A DNA stretch of 64,000 bases from Mauremys mutica (lineage: Eukaryota > Chordata > Testudines > Geoemydidae): contig NC_059075.1 of the NCBI RefSeq assembly GCF_020497125.1, forward strand, positions 45,916,003 to 45,980,002, written 5' to 3'. Below the pieces are notes generated by a model. That model saw only the letters and a list, made by a program, of their open reading frames with translations, was not told the DNA's origin and ran no database searches. Each line of letters opens with the position of its first letter. Within the stretch, counting starts at the first letter, position 1. This document shows positions 1 through 11,399 of the stretch, piece by piece. The position numbers and the translations under genes are program-made.

Positions 1-276
1 TTTGGCCGTTTAAAGGCACGCTGGCGCACATTACTGACTCGCTCAGACCTCAGCCAAACCAATGTCCCCTATGTTATTGCTGCTTGCTGTATTCTCCACA
101 ATCTCTGTGAGAGTAAGGGGGAGACCTTTATGGCGGGGTGGGAGGCTGAGGCAAATCACCTGGCCGCTGATTACGCGCAGCCAGACACCAGGGAGATTAG
201 AAGAGCACACCAGGAAGCGGTGCACAACAGAGAAGCTTTGAAAACAAGCTTCATCAATGGCCAGAGTACAGTGTGA
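1..276 (+). CDS. HARBI1-like Harbinger transposase nuclease, C-terminal end (partial)
   Basis: Frame 1 is open from the window edge to a TGA at 274-276, giving 91 residues. The stretch ARWRTLLTR followed by VIAACCILHNLCE matches the C-terminal end of the DDE nuclease domain in HARBI1 and PIF transposases, where a hydrophobic helix carrying a CCxLHN signature closes the fold. The catalytic acidic residues lie upstream, outside the window, so activity cannot be judged. The tail is polar and ends in a short Q/S/T-rich peptide. A poly(A) signal AATAAA follows at 372-377. Family knowledge: the protein cuts the transposon ends and needs the Myb-like partner encoded here on the opposite strand. No stop or frameshift is seen in the visible part. 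Confidence 0.85.
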   Translation, partial: FGRLKARWRTLLTRSDLSQTNVPYVIAACCILHNLCESKGETFMAGWEAEANHLAADYAQPDTREIRRAHQEAVHNREALKTSFINGQSTV

Positions 277-371
277 CTGCTGTGTTTGTTGATGAACACC
301 CACCCCCCCTTGATTGACTCATTCCCTGTAAGCAACTCACCCTTCCCCTTCGAGTACAGCTTACTTATGCA

Positions 372-411
372 AATAAAGTCACTCTCGTTTAAAAATCATA
401 TATTCTTTATT
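372..411. promoter_or_regulatory. Convergent poly(A) signals of the two Harbinger genes
   Basis: AATAAA on plus at 372-377 follows the transposase stop by about 95 bases. AATAAA on minus (plus-strand tttatt, 406-411) follows the minus-strand Myb-like gene stop by about 85 bases. The two convergent transcripts would overlap by only a few tens of bases. Confidence 0.5.
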
Positions 412-494
412 AATTCATTATAAAAAGAGGGAGAGAAGTAAGGGTGTGGTTTGGGAGGAGGATAGGAGGGATGGAGAAGGCCATTAAAAAAATT

Positions 495-2527
495 TCACAG
501 TAATGACAGCCTTCTGGTTGGGCTGTCCACGGGGGTGGAGTGGGCGGGTGCACGGAGCCTCCCCCCACGCATTCTTACACGTCTGGGTGAGGAAGATGTG
601 GAACATGGTGAGGGTTGAGGGTGGTTATACAGGGGCTGCAGCGGCACTCTGTGATCCTGCTGCCGTTCCTGAAGCTCCACCAGATGCCGGAGCATGTCAG
701 TTTGATCACGCAGCAGCCCCAGAGTTGCATCCCGCCACTGCTGATTTTCCTGCCGGTCTTCCTGCCACCACCTCTCATCTCGGGTGTCCCTCCTGTCCTC
801 ACGTTCACTGGCCTCTTTCCTGTAATTTGATACCACATCCTTCCACTCATTCAGATGAGCTCTTTCATTGCGTGTAACTTCCATAATATCCGACAACATT
901 TCATCTCGCGTCTTCTTTTTCCTCCGCCTTATCTATGCTAGCCTTTGGGATGGAGGAGGGACGCTTGAAAAATTTGCAGCTGCATGAGGAAGATACATTT
1001 TACAGAACAATGGTTATACTCTTTCACAGTGAACAGCACTATTCACCTTACATAGCACATGTGATTTCCCTACAAGGTCGTATTTTGCATCTTAATAGTG
1101 AGTGTCTGCAGCTCTGGAGTTACAGATCTCACAGACACAGGTCCGGGCATCAGAATTCAGCTTGCATGAGGCCATGGTAAGCCACTGTCTTTCGGCTTCT
1201 GTAGTGATTTACCCCTCCCCCCAACGCATGGCTAATACTAGCTCCCTGCTAATCAACACCCTTCCCCCCCCCCACTGCGTGGCTGGTAGCTTGGGGAAGC
1301 CCCGCTGACCAAACAAAAAAGATCATCGGCATTTCACTCCTCCCCTCCCACCGCTTGGCTACGTGCAGGAAAGGATTTTTTTTTAAGCTGCTGCAGTCCA
1401 CGAACCCACTAGGAAAATGGCCATCCCTCTTACTTAAATTCCTGATTTTTAACCAGGTTATCCTGAACGATATCACTTTGCTGAGGATAACACAGCGAGA
1501 TAAAGAACGGATGCTTCTTGAATGCCAGCAATCACCGGGACCATACGCTGCTATGCTTTGCCATGCAATGATACCTGATTACTTGCTACATGCATGGCGT
1601 GGTAAAGTGTCCTACCATGGTGGGCGGAACAAGGCTGCCTTGCCCAGAAACCTTCTGCAAAGGCTTCTGGAGTACCTACAGGAGCGCTTCATCGAGATGT
1701 CCCTGGAGGATTTCCTCTCAATCCCCGGACATGTTAACAAACTTTTCTAAGTGACTATACTATCTGCGAATGCATCCCAAGTCCTCAGGGCAAATCAATC
1801 ATTAAAAAACGCTTGCTTAAAAAAAAAGGTTGCTATTTGCAAAGGTACACTCACCAGAGGTCCCTTCCATGGCGTCATTGTCTGGGATAGTTGCTTGGGA
1901 GGGCTGGGAGGAGGGTAATTCCGTCAGGGTGATAAAAAGCTCCTGGCTGCTGAGGCTCACGGAGTGCTGTGTGCTCTCTGCTAGGTCGTCCTCCTCTTCT
2001 TCATCTTCATCTTCCCCGTCTGCATAATCCTCAGCCATGGCAGAGATTACAACCCCCACCTCGGAATCCACGGTCAGGGGTGGGGTAGTTGTGGTGCAGC
2101 CCCCTAAAATTGCATGCAGCTCAGCATAGAAGCGGCATGTTTTTCGACCTGCCCCGGACCTTCCGTTTGCTTCTTTGGTTTTCTGGTAGGCTTGTCTGAG
2201 CTCCTTAACTTTCACTCTGCACTGCACTGAGTCCCTGCTGTGGCCTTTATCCGTCATAGCCTTAGAAATTCTTTCAAATACTTTTTCATTTCGTCTTTTG
2301 GAACGCAGTTCTTTTAGCACTGAATCCTCTCCCCATATAGCGATCAGATCCAGTACCTCCCGTGCAGTCCATGCTGGGGCTCTTTTTCGATTCTCAGGAG
2401 ACTGAATTGTTACCTGTGTAGATGAGCTGTGCGTGGTCACCTGTGCTGATGAGCTCTCCACGCTGGGGAAGCAGGAAATGAATTTCAAAAGTTCGCGGGG
2501 CTTTTCCTGTCTACCTGGCCAGTGCAT
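495..2527 (-). pseudogene. Myb/SANT-like DNA-binding protein of Harbinger, two exons, broken by an amber codon
   Basis: Exon 1 (2527 down to 1855) starts at a Met and encodes a basic Myb/SANT-like domain at about residues 48-143: WTAREVLDLIAIWGE, then a VQCRVKVKELRQAY helix and a CRFYAELHAILGG end. An acidic D/E run follows. A donor GTGAGT begins at 1854. Exon 2 (979 down to 495) begins after an AG acceptor (980-981), and the phase fits (G plus CT). It encodes a coiled, charged tail with ERREDRRDTR-like character, DQTDMLRHLVELQERQQ and an S/R-rich end. The exon 2 frame has TAG at 933-935 (plus-strand cta), 15 codons in, probably from CAG. Everything else reads through, so this copy appears lightly damaged. 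Family role: binds transposon ends and brings the transposase to them. The splice model is inferred from frame and consensus sites. The same kind of protein is often annotated in turtle genomes as a Myb/SANT-like domain protein. Confidence 0.8.
1355..1750 (+). CDS. Unrecognised third ORF inside the Harbinger element
   Basis: This 131-codon ORF lies on plus, opposite the intron of the Myb-like gene. The first 40 codons are low in complexity. From about residue 42 the reading looks protein-like: QRDKERMLLECQQSPGPYAA, then a hydrophobic AMLCHAMIPDYLLHAW, KVSYHGGRNKAALPRNLLQRLLEYLQE and a MSLEDFLSIPGHVNKLF end at a TAA. The composition suggests an alpha-helical domain of about 90 residues. I recognise no domain. 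It could be an extra element-encoded protein, a captured host exon, or a chance ORF. The Met at 1355 is simply the first in frame. The true start may be an upstream splice junction near 1470. Confidence 0.4.
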   Translation: MATCRKGFFFKLLQSTNPLGKWPSLLLKFLIFNQVILNDITLLRITQRDKERMLLECQQSPGPYAAMLCHAMIPDYLLHAWRGKVSYHGGRNKAALPRNLLQRLLEYLQERFIEMSLEDFLSIPGHVNKLF

Positions 2528-2741
2528 CAGAGTTCAGAATGCTGTCCAGAGCGGTCACAGTGGTGCATTGTGGGATACTGCCCGGAGGCCAATACCGTCG
2601 ATTTGCGGCCACACTAACCCTATTCCGATATGTTAATCCCGATATTAGCGCTACTCCTCTCGTCGGGGAGGAGTACAGAAACCGATTTAAAGAGCCATTA
2701 AAATCGATATAAGGTGCCTCCTAGTGTGGACGGGTGTGGCG

Positions 2742-2775
2742 TTAAATCGGTTTTACGCTCCTAAAACCGATTTAA
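2742..2775. repeat. Subterminal hairpin of the Harbinger right end
   Basis: ttaaatcggtttta (2742-2755) and taaaaccgatttaa (2762-2775) are perfect 14-base inverted copies around a 6-base loop, 21 bases inside the element end. Such subterminal motifs are candidate binding sites for the Myb-like protein; that role is inference. Confidence 0.8.
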
Positions 2776-2799
2776 ACGCCTAGTGTAGACCAGGCCTTA

Positions 2800-3169
2800 G
2801 TTTGTCTCCTGGACAGGAGCATATTAGCCACATCCACACTGTCTGGACTAATCCCTGTTATAAATCAAGTTCTGCCAGAAGCAAGTTTAACAACTGTCAT
2901 TAAATTTCTGTCAGGACCATAAAAAAAACCCACAACTGTCAACCATCAACCAATAGGGGAGGCTTTTAAGGGTAAGGTGCTAGAACTCTCAGCAGCTTGA
3001 CTTAGAGTAGGGAGCTCATTTACAGTTGATAAGAGTGAGGAAGAGGCTTCACTGCAATTGGAAGCTATATCAATGGTCAGGTAGGCTCTTTAGGAACTCG
3101 GGGGCGGGGGAGAGTTACAGTTTGCCCTGTGGTAAAGTTTGTGGGTGGGATTTTTCAGAAGCACTAACT
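2800..3169. other. Non-coding stretch, nothing recognised
   Basis: I see no gene, repeat family or RNA gene here. The short ORF at 3026-3223 runs into the neighbouring MITE and has no protein character. Confidence 0.5.
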
Positions 3170-3459
3170 CTATACATCTACACTGCAGTTAGACACCCAT
3201 ACCTGGCCCGGGCTAGCTGCTGACTCAGGCTTGTGGGACTCAGGCTACGGGGCTGTTTAAGTACAGTGTAGACATCTAGGCTTGGGCTACAGCATGAGCT
3301 CTGGAACCCTCCCACCTTGCAGGGTCCTAGAGCCCAGGCTCAAGCACAAGCCTGGACATCTACACCACAATTAAACAGCCCCCTAGCCTGAGCCCCACAA
3401 GCCTGAGTCAGCAGGCCCAGGCCAGCTGCGGGTGTCTAACTGCAGTGTAGGCATATCCT
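3170..3459. mobile_element. Palindromic MITE, copy 1 (foldback family with gtctac ends)
   Basis: The left half (ctacactgcagttagacacc near 3178) is repeated inverted in the right half (ggtgtctaactgcagtgtag near 3431-3450). The arms continue inward through GGGCTGTTTAA / TTAAACAGCCCC and the GAGCCCAGGCT block, so nearly the whole unit can fold back on itself. It has no coding capacity. Copies 2 (8009-8207) and 3 (50328-50584) share the same arms. Outer ends are eroded and no TSD is clear. Superfamily assignment, probably hAT-like, is uncertain. Confidence 0.75.
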
Positions 3460-6400
3460 GCATGGGTTAGCCGGACACAGTCTCAATGACTTAAATGATA
3501 AAGGAGTCCCATTGAAGTGCTTTTTAAAATTCCACTCGGCTTTTATTATGTAGCATATCTGGAGCTTGAGTTAGGCACATACAGATAAATCAAAATAAAA
3601 CAAAAAAGTATGCATGGAGCTGAAGAAAATGCATAGATGTCTTCCCAGCTTGCACACATCTTTGTGTATTCAGTGGAGGGCCATCAGATCTTAAATGATG
3701 CAAAATAACTAAGGCACATGGGCCCTGGGATTTAATAAATCAGTAGTATCAAAAAATGCCATCTGAATCAAACAGAAGCCACTAAGCATCAGCAAGAAAA
3801 GTGTTCCCCCCTCCTTTCATAATAACCACAAAATGCCAGAATTTGCTTTCTATGTAAAATTTCTCTACAGAATATGCCAGCACTGATAGGCATAAGCCAT
3901 TTCTATTTTCCCCATCCAAAACAGCCATTATTTGTCCTACTTAGCATGCTCGGACCCATTCATCTTTCCAGGAACATACCACACCATCCTCCCACTACTT
4001 TGATGAACTTTCACTAAGGAAAGCAGGACTGTTCACAAACCATGATGCTAGGTTCAATAAAACTGAAGGTAACAGTAATTACTGAATCCTTTGGAGAATC
4101 TCAAAAACCCTCTAAAATTATAAGAAAAACAATGTAAAGTTTTCAAAAGAGATATTCGTTTTCTTTTATGTGCTTTTCTAAACACAAACTGCAATACTTA
4201 CTTATTCAGAATTACCTACATCCAGTCATTTGGGTTTTACAGTACAAGGCTCTTTCTAATGTGACATTCTGGAATACTCAAGCAAAAATCCGCGCAGCCA
4301 AGTAACAGATAATTTCTTATAGCTAAATTAACATGCTGTTGTGGCTACACAAATAATAAATAGCCAGAAATATTTATTTAGATGTATATTCAAATGCCAA
4401 AATAATACACCTACCCATATGCTCTATGCATCCTTGACATAACTTGAAAATATAACAAATATCTTTTTTTTTTAAAAACGAGGATTCATGTTTAGATATT
4501 GACTAAGGATCAAACTCTGCCCTGAATATGTTACAAGGCACACACTTACAGAAATTGGAGTTCCCTGTATGTATATGATGGCAGAAATAGACCGACTCTT
4601 CAGATCCACAACATAGCAGATTTTTTTGTTTGGTTAATAGTCAATACACACATAGGATTCCGGGGTGGGATGGTATTTATATAAAGTTGATTGTATGCAA
4701 GTAAATTAATTTAGATTCCCCAAAACCAGGAGATTGTTATTGACTCTTTGTATCATTGTTTGCAGTGTTGTTGTAGCCATGTTGGTCCCATGATATTAGA
4801 GACACAACATGAGTGAGATAATAGCTTTTACTGGACCATTATGAGTATTTGCAATGCATCCATAATCATGGGATCTATGTGCCTTTCCAAAGCTTAAATT
4901 GGAGATAAGATGACACCTTGCTCCTCTCGTGCCTTCAGCTTTGAATATAACCAGTCACCTAGGAGCTTGGCCTAGGGATCATCAAAAAAACGTCTTTGGG
5001 AGTTAGGACCCAAACTCCTATTGAAGACCCCAGCTTTAATCATTTACACATACCTGATCAAAGAGGTACATCTTGTACTTCATTCTAAAAAGAACTAAAT
5101 TTACACCTATGCATATTTCTGTGTGCAGCAGACTTTAGACCCACTTGGTACTGGGAGTTCTATTGTTCCATCTCCCACAAACTTGAACCTGAGACATCAA
5201 GTTCAGTGTTCTGGATAAGTGGAGATCATACAGCAATAGTACAGCATTTCTAAGCAAACGTTGCAATATTGCAACACCAAATTTTGCTCCAAGGAATGGT
5301 GAAGTTTTCAATAGGCATGTTGTGTGGCAACAAGATCATAATTTCATCATGGATTCCTTTACATACTAGTCATAAAGCACGATAGTCTAGAAGCCCACCA
5401 TTTGCTAAGTAAATTCCCTTTTTTTGCAGTGTGGAGGTTGAAGAGGAGAAATGCAAAAAGGGTCATAAGTCTGTTATCGATATGGCCAAAGAAATTGAGA
5501 ATTTTAAAAAAAATATTTATCCCTTGAAAGGGAAGTTTCTTGCTGATTTAATCTAATCAGTCTAACATAAAGAAGCCATTATGCTTGCATCATGCAAATA
5601 TTGACTGACTTAGCTAATGAGTGGCTGTGTATAAACAGCCTTCTTTTTTCAACTGGAGTCTACAGCAGACAGCTTTGTGTACTCTACAGTCTCTTGTACC
5701 TGAGCCAACAACTGATAGTGCAGTAGATCAAAGCCTTGATAGGGAGATGCCAGGCAATTTGTATATAAATATACCCCTTAAAAATCCATAAGAGTACAAT
5801 AGAAGTCTTAACATACTTTCACCACAATTTGAATGTTAAATAGTTAATTACTTTGATAACATATCAAAGTTGTATCTGATGCTACAAATGTACTGTAAGA
5901 CCTCAGTACAGTAAATATTTTCTATTTCTTCCATGAAGTTGATAAATTACAAGCTATTTCACATTAAAAAAAGCAAATACAATGCATTCCTTTCTGAACT
6001 GGAATACTTCCCAGAACACAGTTTGTTAATTTCCTCAGGTTTGAGGAAAATGGAATAGAATACAATTAGCATAATTTAAGTGAGATACTTAAACGGAAAC
6101 AGGGAAAATTTTGCAGTCAATTAAAATGATAGCCTATTTTTTCCATTTTGTTGATTGATAGTGTATAAAATTTTACTACACAGGTCCTAACTCCAAAACT
6201 CAAGCCACAATTCATTACACTTCAATTCTAAAATTACAAATTCAGTTAATTTGGGATTAGCATGAATGCAAAGTTACACTTTGTACAAGTGACCCAGTGA
6301 CAAATGTTTAGATTTCCTTAGAATTAAAGGGCAGCTAGGAAGGTTAATGGTTCAAGACAGTTTTTTCTACACCTTTTTGGGGCGTGTCCTGCTCTTACAT

Positions 6401-6519
6401 CTGTGCAACCCCAGTGAAGACAGCGAGGCTTCCCCAGTGTAATGGAGGTCAGAATTTTGCCCTTCTTTCCTTCTACAGTATTATAAATAAGGATGGTCCA
6501 ATGTTTATGGTAATAACCT
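3460..6519. other. AT-rich non-coding DNA with one small repeat fragment
   Basis: There are no convincing ORFs. At about 4761-4845 a segment beginning gcagtgttgttgtagcca resembles a dispersed sauropsid repeat. The remainder shows only short A/T runs and no structure I can name. Confidence 0.5.
4761..4845 (+). repeat. Fragment of a dispersed sauropsid repeat
   Basis: The segment starts with gcagtgttgttgtagcca and contains gatattagagacacaa and gctttta ctggacca blocks, which recur throughout turtle and crocodilian DNA. It is a diverged, 5'-end-only fragment. Family name not assigned. Confidence 0.45.
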
Positions 6520-6765
6520 GCATCTAGAGACATCTGGGTTTGACTCTCTGCTTTGCTACAGACTTTCTGGGTGACCTTAGACAAGTCACTTAGTCTCTTT
6601 GTGCCTCAGCATCACTTTTTCAAATAGGGAACTAATACCACCTCCCTTCCTCTCAGGAGTGTTGTGAAGCTAAATACATTTAAGACTGAGGCAACAGGGA
6701 TTATGGTATTGGAGGCCATGTAAGAGATGTTTTCTGTAAAGCTCTACATGAAAAGTGTACTGAGC
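6520..6765 (+). repeat. MIR-like (CORE) SINE fragment
   Basis: The order of blocks fits a MIR/CORE-type SINE: ctgggtttgactctctgc, gggtgaccttagacaagtc, cttagtctctttgtgcctca, then a gggaactaataccacctccc segment. It is heavily diverged and has no intact A/B-box tRNA head that I can define. Confidence 0.6.
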
Positions 6766-6796
6766 AATTATTTAAGTTGTAGAGATTCAACTAATG

Positions 6797-7202
6797 ACCT
6801 AGGCCAGAGGTTCTCAGACTGTGGGCTGGGACCCCAAAGTGGATTGTGACCCCATTTTAATGGGGCCATCAGGCCTGTTGTTAGACTTGCTGGTGCCCCG
6901 GGGCAGAAGCCAAAGCCCCCATCACCCGGGGCCGAAGCTGAAGCCAGAGCCCCACCGCCCAGGGTCAAAGCCAAAGCCCAAGGGCTTCAGTCTTGGGCAG
7001 CAGGCTTCAGCCCTGTGTGGAGGGGCTCAGGTTACAGGCCTCCCCACCTGGGGCTGAAGCCCTTGCGCTTTGGCTCCTCTGCCTGGGGTGGTGTGGCTCA
7101 GGTGGGCTCAGACTTCAGTCCCCTCTCCTGGGGTCGTGTAGTAATTTTTGTTGTCAGAAGGGGGTCATGGTGCAATGAATTTTGATCCCCTCTGACCTAG
7201 GC
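6797..7202. mobile_element. hAT-type MITE with perfect 8-bp TSD
   Basis: The element runs 6805-7194, starting cagaggttctca and ending gatcccctctg (termini CAGAGG/CCTCTG). It is flanked by identical acctaggc at 6797-6804 and 7195-7202. An 8-bp duplication defines hAT insertion. The inside is GC-rich with repeated gaagc/aagcc units (6900-7080), so the ORFs there (for example 6821-7057) are compositional artefacts. Non-autonomous. Confidence 0.9.
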
Positions 7203-8008
7203 AATCACAATCCAAATTTTACAGTTTCTACAATGTCTAGATACAAAAGTGATGAACACGATATAATTACCTTGACAGAATAGCATGCAATAAAAATCAG
7301 TTTAAAAGATCAACATCCACTCTATAGCCAATCTGATCAGAGCTTCTGCATTGGAAAACACCAACTATAGTGGTTAGTACGCTCAATAAATTAAAAGACT
7401 ATGGATTATGCCTGAAGTCTTATATAAGTGTCAATTCAAGGGTAAAACAGATAAGCAATTTCTGTTCATATAATAAAAGCATATAACAAAAGCAATTGTT
7501 ATGCAATAAAAGACAAGTCAGAAGTACAAATACAACACTCACTGTGGCTCTTAGAAACCAACATTATAACCCTTGCTTGACTCTTGGTTTTCTTACACTG
7601 TAAAATTAAAATTGCTTGGAATATAAAAAAGTGAACAGCACAAGCTCATTTGCCACTGTAAAGTACAAGTGGTCGCATAGGTGGGAGAGAGAAGTCCTTC
7701 TCTACCTAAAAAAGCTTTTATTTTTTAAATACAGAAGGCGATATTTTACACCTACTTTGCACTGGTATAATCCACTATACAGGGTGCAGGGGCAACAGTG
7801 ATTCATGGCCACAACAATAGTAGGTGTGTCTGAATGAATTCAATGTCTGTTAATGAACATAATCTATTTTACCACGTTGCTGACAAACTAACTATGTCTA
7901 GTATTGCCATCAGCACATGCATTAATGAGAACATGCCAGATCTAACAGAACAGGAGAACCTGAGGAAATGTGTGCAGAGCAATGGGGGGAGATCGTGCTG
8001 TGCCCCTA
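7203..8008. other. Non-coding stretch, nothing recognised
   Basis: AT-rich sequence without repeats I can name. The ORFs at 7616 and 7834 are short and lack protein-like composition. Confidence 0.45.
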
Positions 8009-8207
8009 AAGGTATGTCTATACTGCAATTAGAAACCCGCAGCTGACCCATGCCAGCTGACTCGGGCTTATGGGGCTCAGACTAAGTCGCTGTTAATTGC
8101 GGTGTCAGGCAACCATCTACACCAGTTAAACAGCCACTTAGCCCCAAGCCTGAGCCTACTAACACAGGCCAGCCACAGGTGTCTAATTGCAGTGCAGATA
8201 TACCCTT
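8009..8207. mobile_element. Palindromic MITE, copy 2 (centre deleted)
   Basis: Left end ggtatgtctatactgcaatt (8011) and right end aattgcagtgcagatatacc are inverted copies, matching the arms at 3170-3459 and 50328-50584. The middle GAGCCCAGGCT hairpin seen in the other copies is missing, shortening it to about 200 bp. ORFs on both strands are by-products of the palindrome. Confidence 0.75.
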
Positions 8208-8544
8208 CCAGGCCCTGTCTGAACCTCCTGGGCCTGCAGTGTGGGCCACAGCACTGCTTAGAATCTCTACAACATAGTATACTGCATCCTACCCCACCAC
8301 CCACAGCCACCCCTATGCCAGCACTTGGGAGAAGGTCTATATTCCACGGTGCATCCACCAGGGGAATCCTCTGTCAGCTGAATACAGGGCTTTTAGGGGC
8401 TCCTCTATAGCAGTGTTTGTCCACAGATGTGACGTCCAACTCAGATGAATTTTTCTGTCTTGTATACTGGATTTATTTTAGCTGATTTGGAATTTTGGAC
8501 TTTGTTCCCATTATCCAGTCATCTTTTGTGCCTTACTGTCTGCC

Positions 8545-9866
8545 TAGGCTGATGCTATCGGCTGTCCTTACCCTTGTTTTATATGTAAGCAGAGTCAGGA
8601 TGAGCCCCACCCTGACATCTGGTGGTAAATTATGGGGAGTGCGGAAAGTGTTGCATTGGTATTTCGGTTATTTGCATGGGCACTCCCACCCCACTTAGCA
8701 TACCGCAAAGCAGCATGGGATGGTTATTTTCGCAGCTGTGGGAGCCCCAATTTCATTGTTATTGGGGCAGGAGGAATGAAATGTCACCCTGATTGGGTAA
8801 ATGGGGAACTACAAAATTGTCTTGTGATGGGGGGTTTCATTGTCAGCTGGATAGCGCTTGCTAGATGGGGCACATGGGTTCCAAAACCCATTGAAAAGAG
8901 AGAGGCTGGGGACAGAGATCTGTACTTGGTGGTGCAGGCTCTTTGTGTGAGCCAGAAGCACCAGTTCTACCTGTGCCTCTCTCCACTGTGGAATGTCAGA
9001 GTTAATTTTTGATTCCCTTAAGAATCTAAATGCAGGTTACTGAGCTGAATTCACTGGTACTGGGGCTCCCCTACTAAGAGCTGGAATCACTGAAGAGCTG
9101 GACTTGCTGAGCTGAGAGCACTAAGTACTGTGCTTATGAGTGGGGGAGCCTGAAGCAATACTGTGGAGCAGAGCAGCTGGCAGAGCAGAGTGGAGCAGTT
9201 TGTGCAGCCACTGGGTGAGGGGAGCCAAGCAGCTCGTGAGGATGGCTGGAGTGGCTCCCAGGACAGCTGGTGGACCAGAGCAGCTGGCAGAGCGGAGCAG
9301 CCCACAGAGCAAGCGGAGCTGAGCTGTTTGCGGAGATGACTAGTGGAAGCAGAACCCCACGAAGAGGCAGGGCAGTTGGCCCTGAAACCACGTAAGGTGC
9401 CCCTTTTCTACCCAGGCTGGGGAGGGGGACCTCTGCAGAGAGACTCTTGAACTCTGGGGCTGCACTGACCCGGGACAGAGACTTTTGGATTGTGGGACTT
9501 TTGGGACTGTGGGTGATTTGGGGGTTGCTGGACTCAAGGGCCCCGAGAGAAGGACATGGCCCAATTTGCTGGAGTGGGTCTTTGCTCACGGTTTGACCTA
9601 TGAACTCTAGCTGAGGTATTTTCCCAGTTTAATGCTTGTTGTTTGTCATGTAATTAAACCTTTTCTGCTACACCAAGACTCTGTGCTTGCGAGAGGGGAA
9701 GTATTGCCTCTTCGAGGCGCCCAGGGGTGAGTGTGAGATTTTCCCAGGTCACTGGGTGGGGGCTCGAGCTGGTTTTGCTCGATGTTGTGGGGAAGGAACC
9801 CCTATGTATTGAACCCGGCCCTTGCTGCTATCGTTTTGGCCCGGCAGAAGGGTTACATATAGATGG
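8545..9866 (+). repeat. Probable solo LTR (long, about 1.3 kb)
   Basis: The segment has U3-like GC-variable sequence, a late attaaa poly(A)-type signal near 9653, a GT-rich stretch after it (tctgtgcttgcgagagg) and a likely terminal ggttaca near 9862. This layout fits the R-U5 end of a long LTR of a kind common in turtle genomes. No internal retroviral sequence flanks it. I could not find a matching TSD, so both edges are approximate, and the ORFs at 8632-9012 and 9087-9589 are part of the LTR rather than genes. Confidence 0.5.
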
Positions 9867-9869
9867 AGC

Positions 9870-11399
9870 TCAATCCCATCTAAGCCAATTGCTATGTTAT
9901 GGGTGGTCTAACGTGTGCTGAGTCACAAAGAAGCATGCTTTCACAACATTTAAGTAACTATGGTCCCTTTTTTGTATGGGCTGTCCACTCAAACTCACAA
10001 TCATACACACTAGTTGACACATACATTACAAATTCATGGAGACTTGATGGGACATTAAAATAGAAAGGAAATTAAAATGCTCCCTATAGAGTAAATCTGG
10101 GGACATCTTTTTACCCCTGCTGGTTTCCCACTCCTCTCCCCCTGCTTTTTAAAAATCAAAATGTGATGATCTGGGCCAAAAAACATTTATTTTACCATGT
10201 TGTTCCCCCCACTGTTTCTGACTCAAAAATATCCATAAGGGCTAATTGCAAATTTTTCAGGTTCTAAAATGTTAGACTATTTTAGAAACAAATATGGAGT
10301 ACCTAGGTATTTGAACAGGATATTGTGCACATGCTAAAGATATTGCAGTACAAATTCCAAACCTGCAACATATGAGACTGGGAAAAAAAACACAAAGCAA
10401 AACCATGAACAATCATTAATCCTAAAGCTGATAGTGTGGCTGAACCTTTGAGGTTTTGTTCCTGGAGCCTGCTGTTTTAGGTATAGATTGATGTTATTAC
10501 AGGGCTGTGCAAACAGCCCTGTTATAATCAAAGTGAGGTTTTTTGCTTCTCTTGGAAGACATTCAGTTTCTTTAGGTGTAGTTTGTGTTGTGTTTGTTCA
10601 TGGCTGGGGGGGGGCAGGGACTACACAGATTTAAAATAAAATCTATATAAAAAGCAAATTGTAAGGAGGTGGATCAGCCTCAATGTATATTCAATCCTGG
10701 CCTCTCTGCTGAAATTGTAACAATAAATGTGCCTGTTTGTGATGCAGACACCTGTCAGACAGAGACAAGAAAGACAAATGTACATGTAACTATCTGAATG
10801 TGTAATTATTAAATACATGTGTGCTTTAAAAATAAGTTTCTTAAAAGATTACTTTTCAATTTAAGAAATTATGCATGCAATTATTTCAGAATAAATTACA
10901 TACCAGTTTAAAAGTTAAGTCTTTCTTCCTACTCTCAGAAGTTCTTTGCATATTAAAACATCTTTATTCACTGATAGTCTTTTTTCCTCCATTAAACCCA
11001 CAATTAGTAGTTAGGACCTAGGTACATCTTGTTAAATTTTCATTTTTTATTGTTTAAATTGTAACAGTAGTTATTCAAGCTGAATTCCATGGTAATGGAT
11101 GACTAGAAATAACTTAGATAAATATATAAATAATTTTGACTGGATTTTAAATTATGTTGTATTAATAGCTGCAATAATTCAGAAATAAACTGATCCTCTG
11201 TCATCCATAGTATCTAACATTTTGGGACATTTATCTTTGTATGTGCTTGGGATATGCCATAATAAAACAATGAATAGATATATAGGACAACACTTTGTGA
11301 CCCAGATTCTCTGGTCCTAATGAACTGTAGTAACACAAGACCCAAGTAAGGGGCAAAGGTAAATCACCTCCATGTTCTCCTGATCCAGGAGTCTGGGCA
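9870..11399. other. AT-rich non-coding DNA
   Basis: No gene, RNA or repeat recognised. ORFs are short and hydrophobic/aromatic as expected of translated A/T-rich DNA. Confidence 0.5.

Larger units (their letters stand above)
1..2796. mobile_element. PIF/Harbinger DNA transposon, right-hand part (left end outside the window)
   Basis: The segment holds a HARBI1-type transposase end on plus and a Myb/SANT-like gene on minus, arranged convergently, which is the known two-gene layout of PIF/Harbinger elements. The right end reads gtgtagaccaggcc and abuts TTA at 2797-2799, the 3-bp target typical of the superfamily. The left end lies before base 1, so neither the second TTA nor the full terminal inverted repeat can be checked. 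The right 100 bases are a subterminal region with a perfect hairpin (2742-2775). Confidence 0.85.

Noticed and set aside
43..303. 86-codon minus ORF over the HARBI1 end
   Set aside because: It is the antisense shadow of a well-supported transposase frame.
6821..7178. Overlapping ORFs in a GC-rich patch
   Set aside because: They fall inside a hAT MITE with a perfect TSD.
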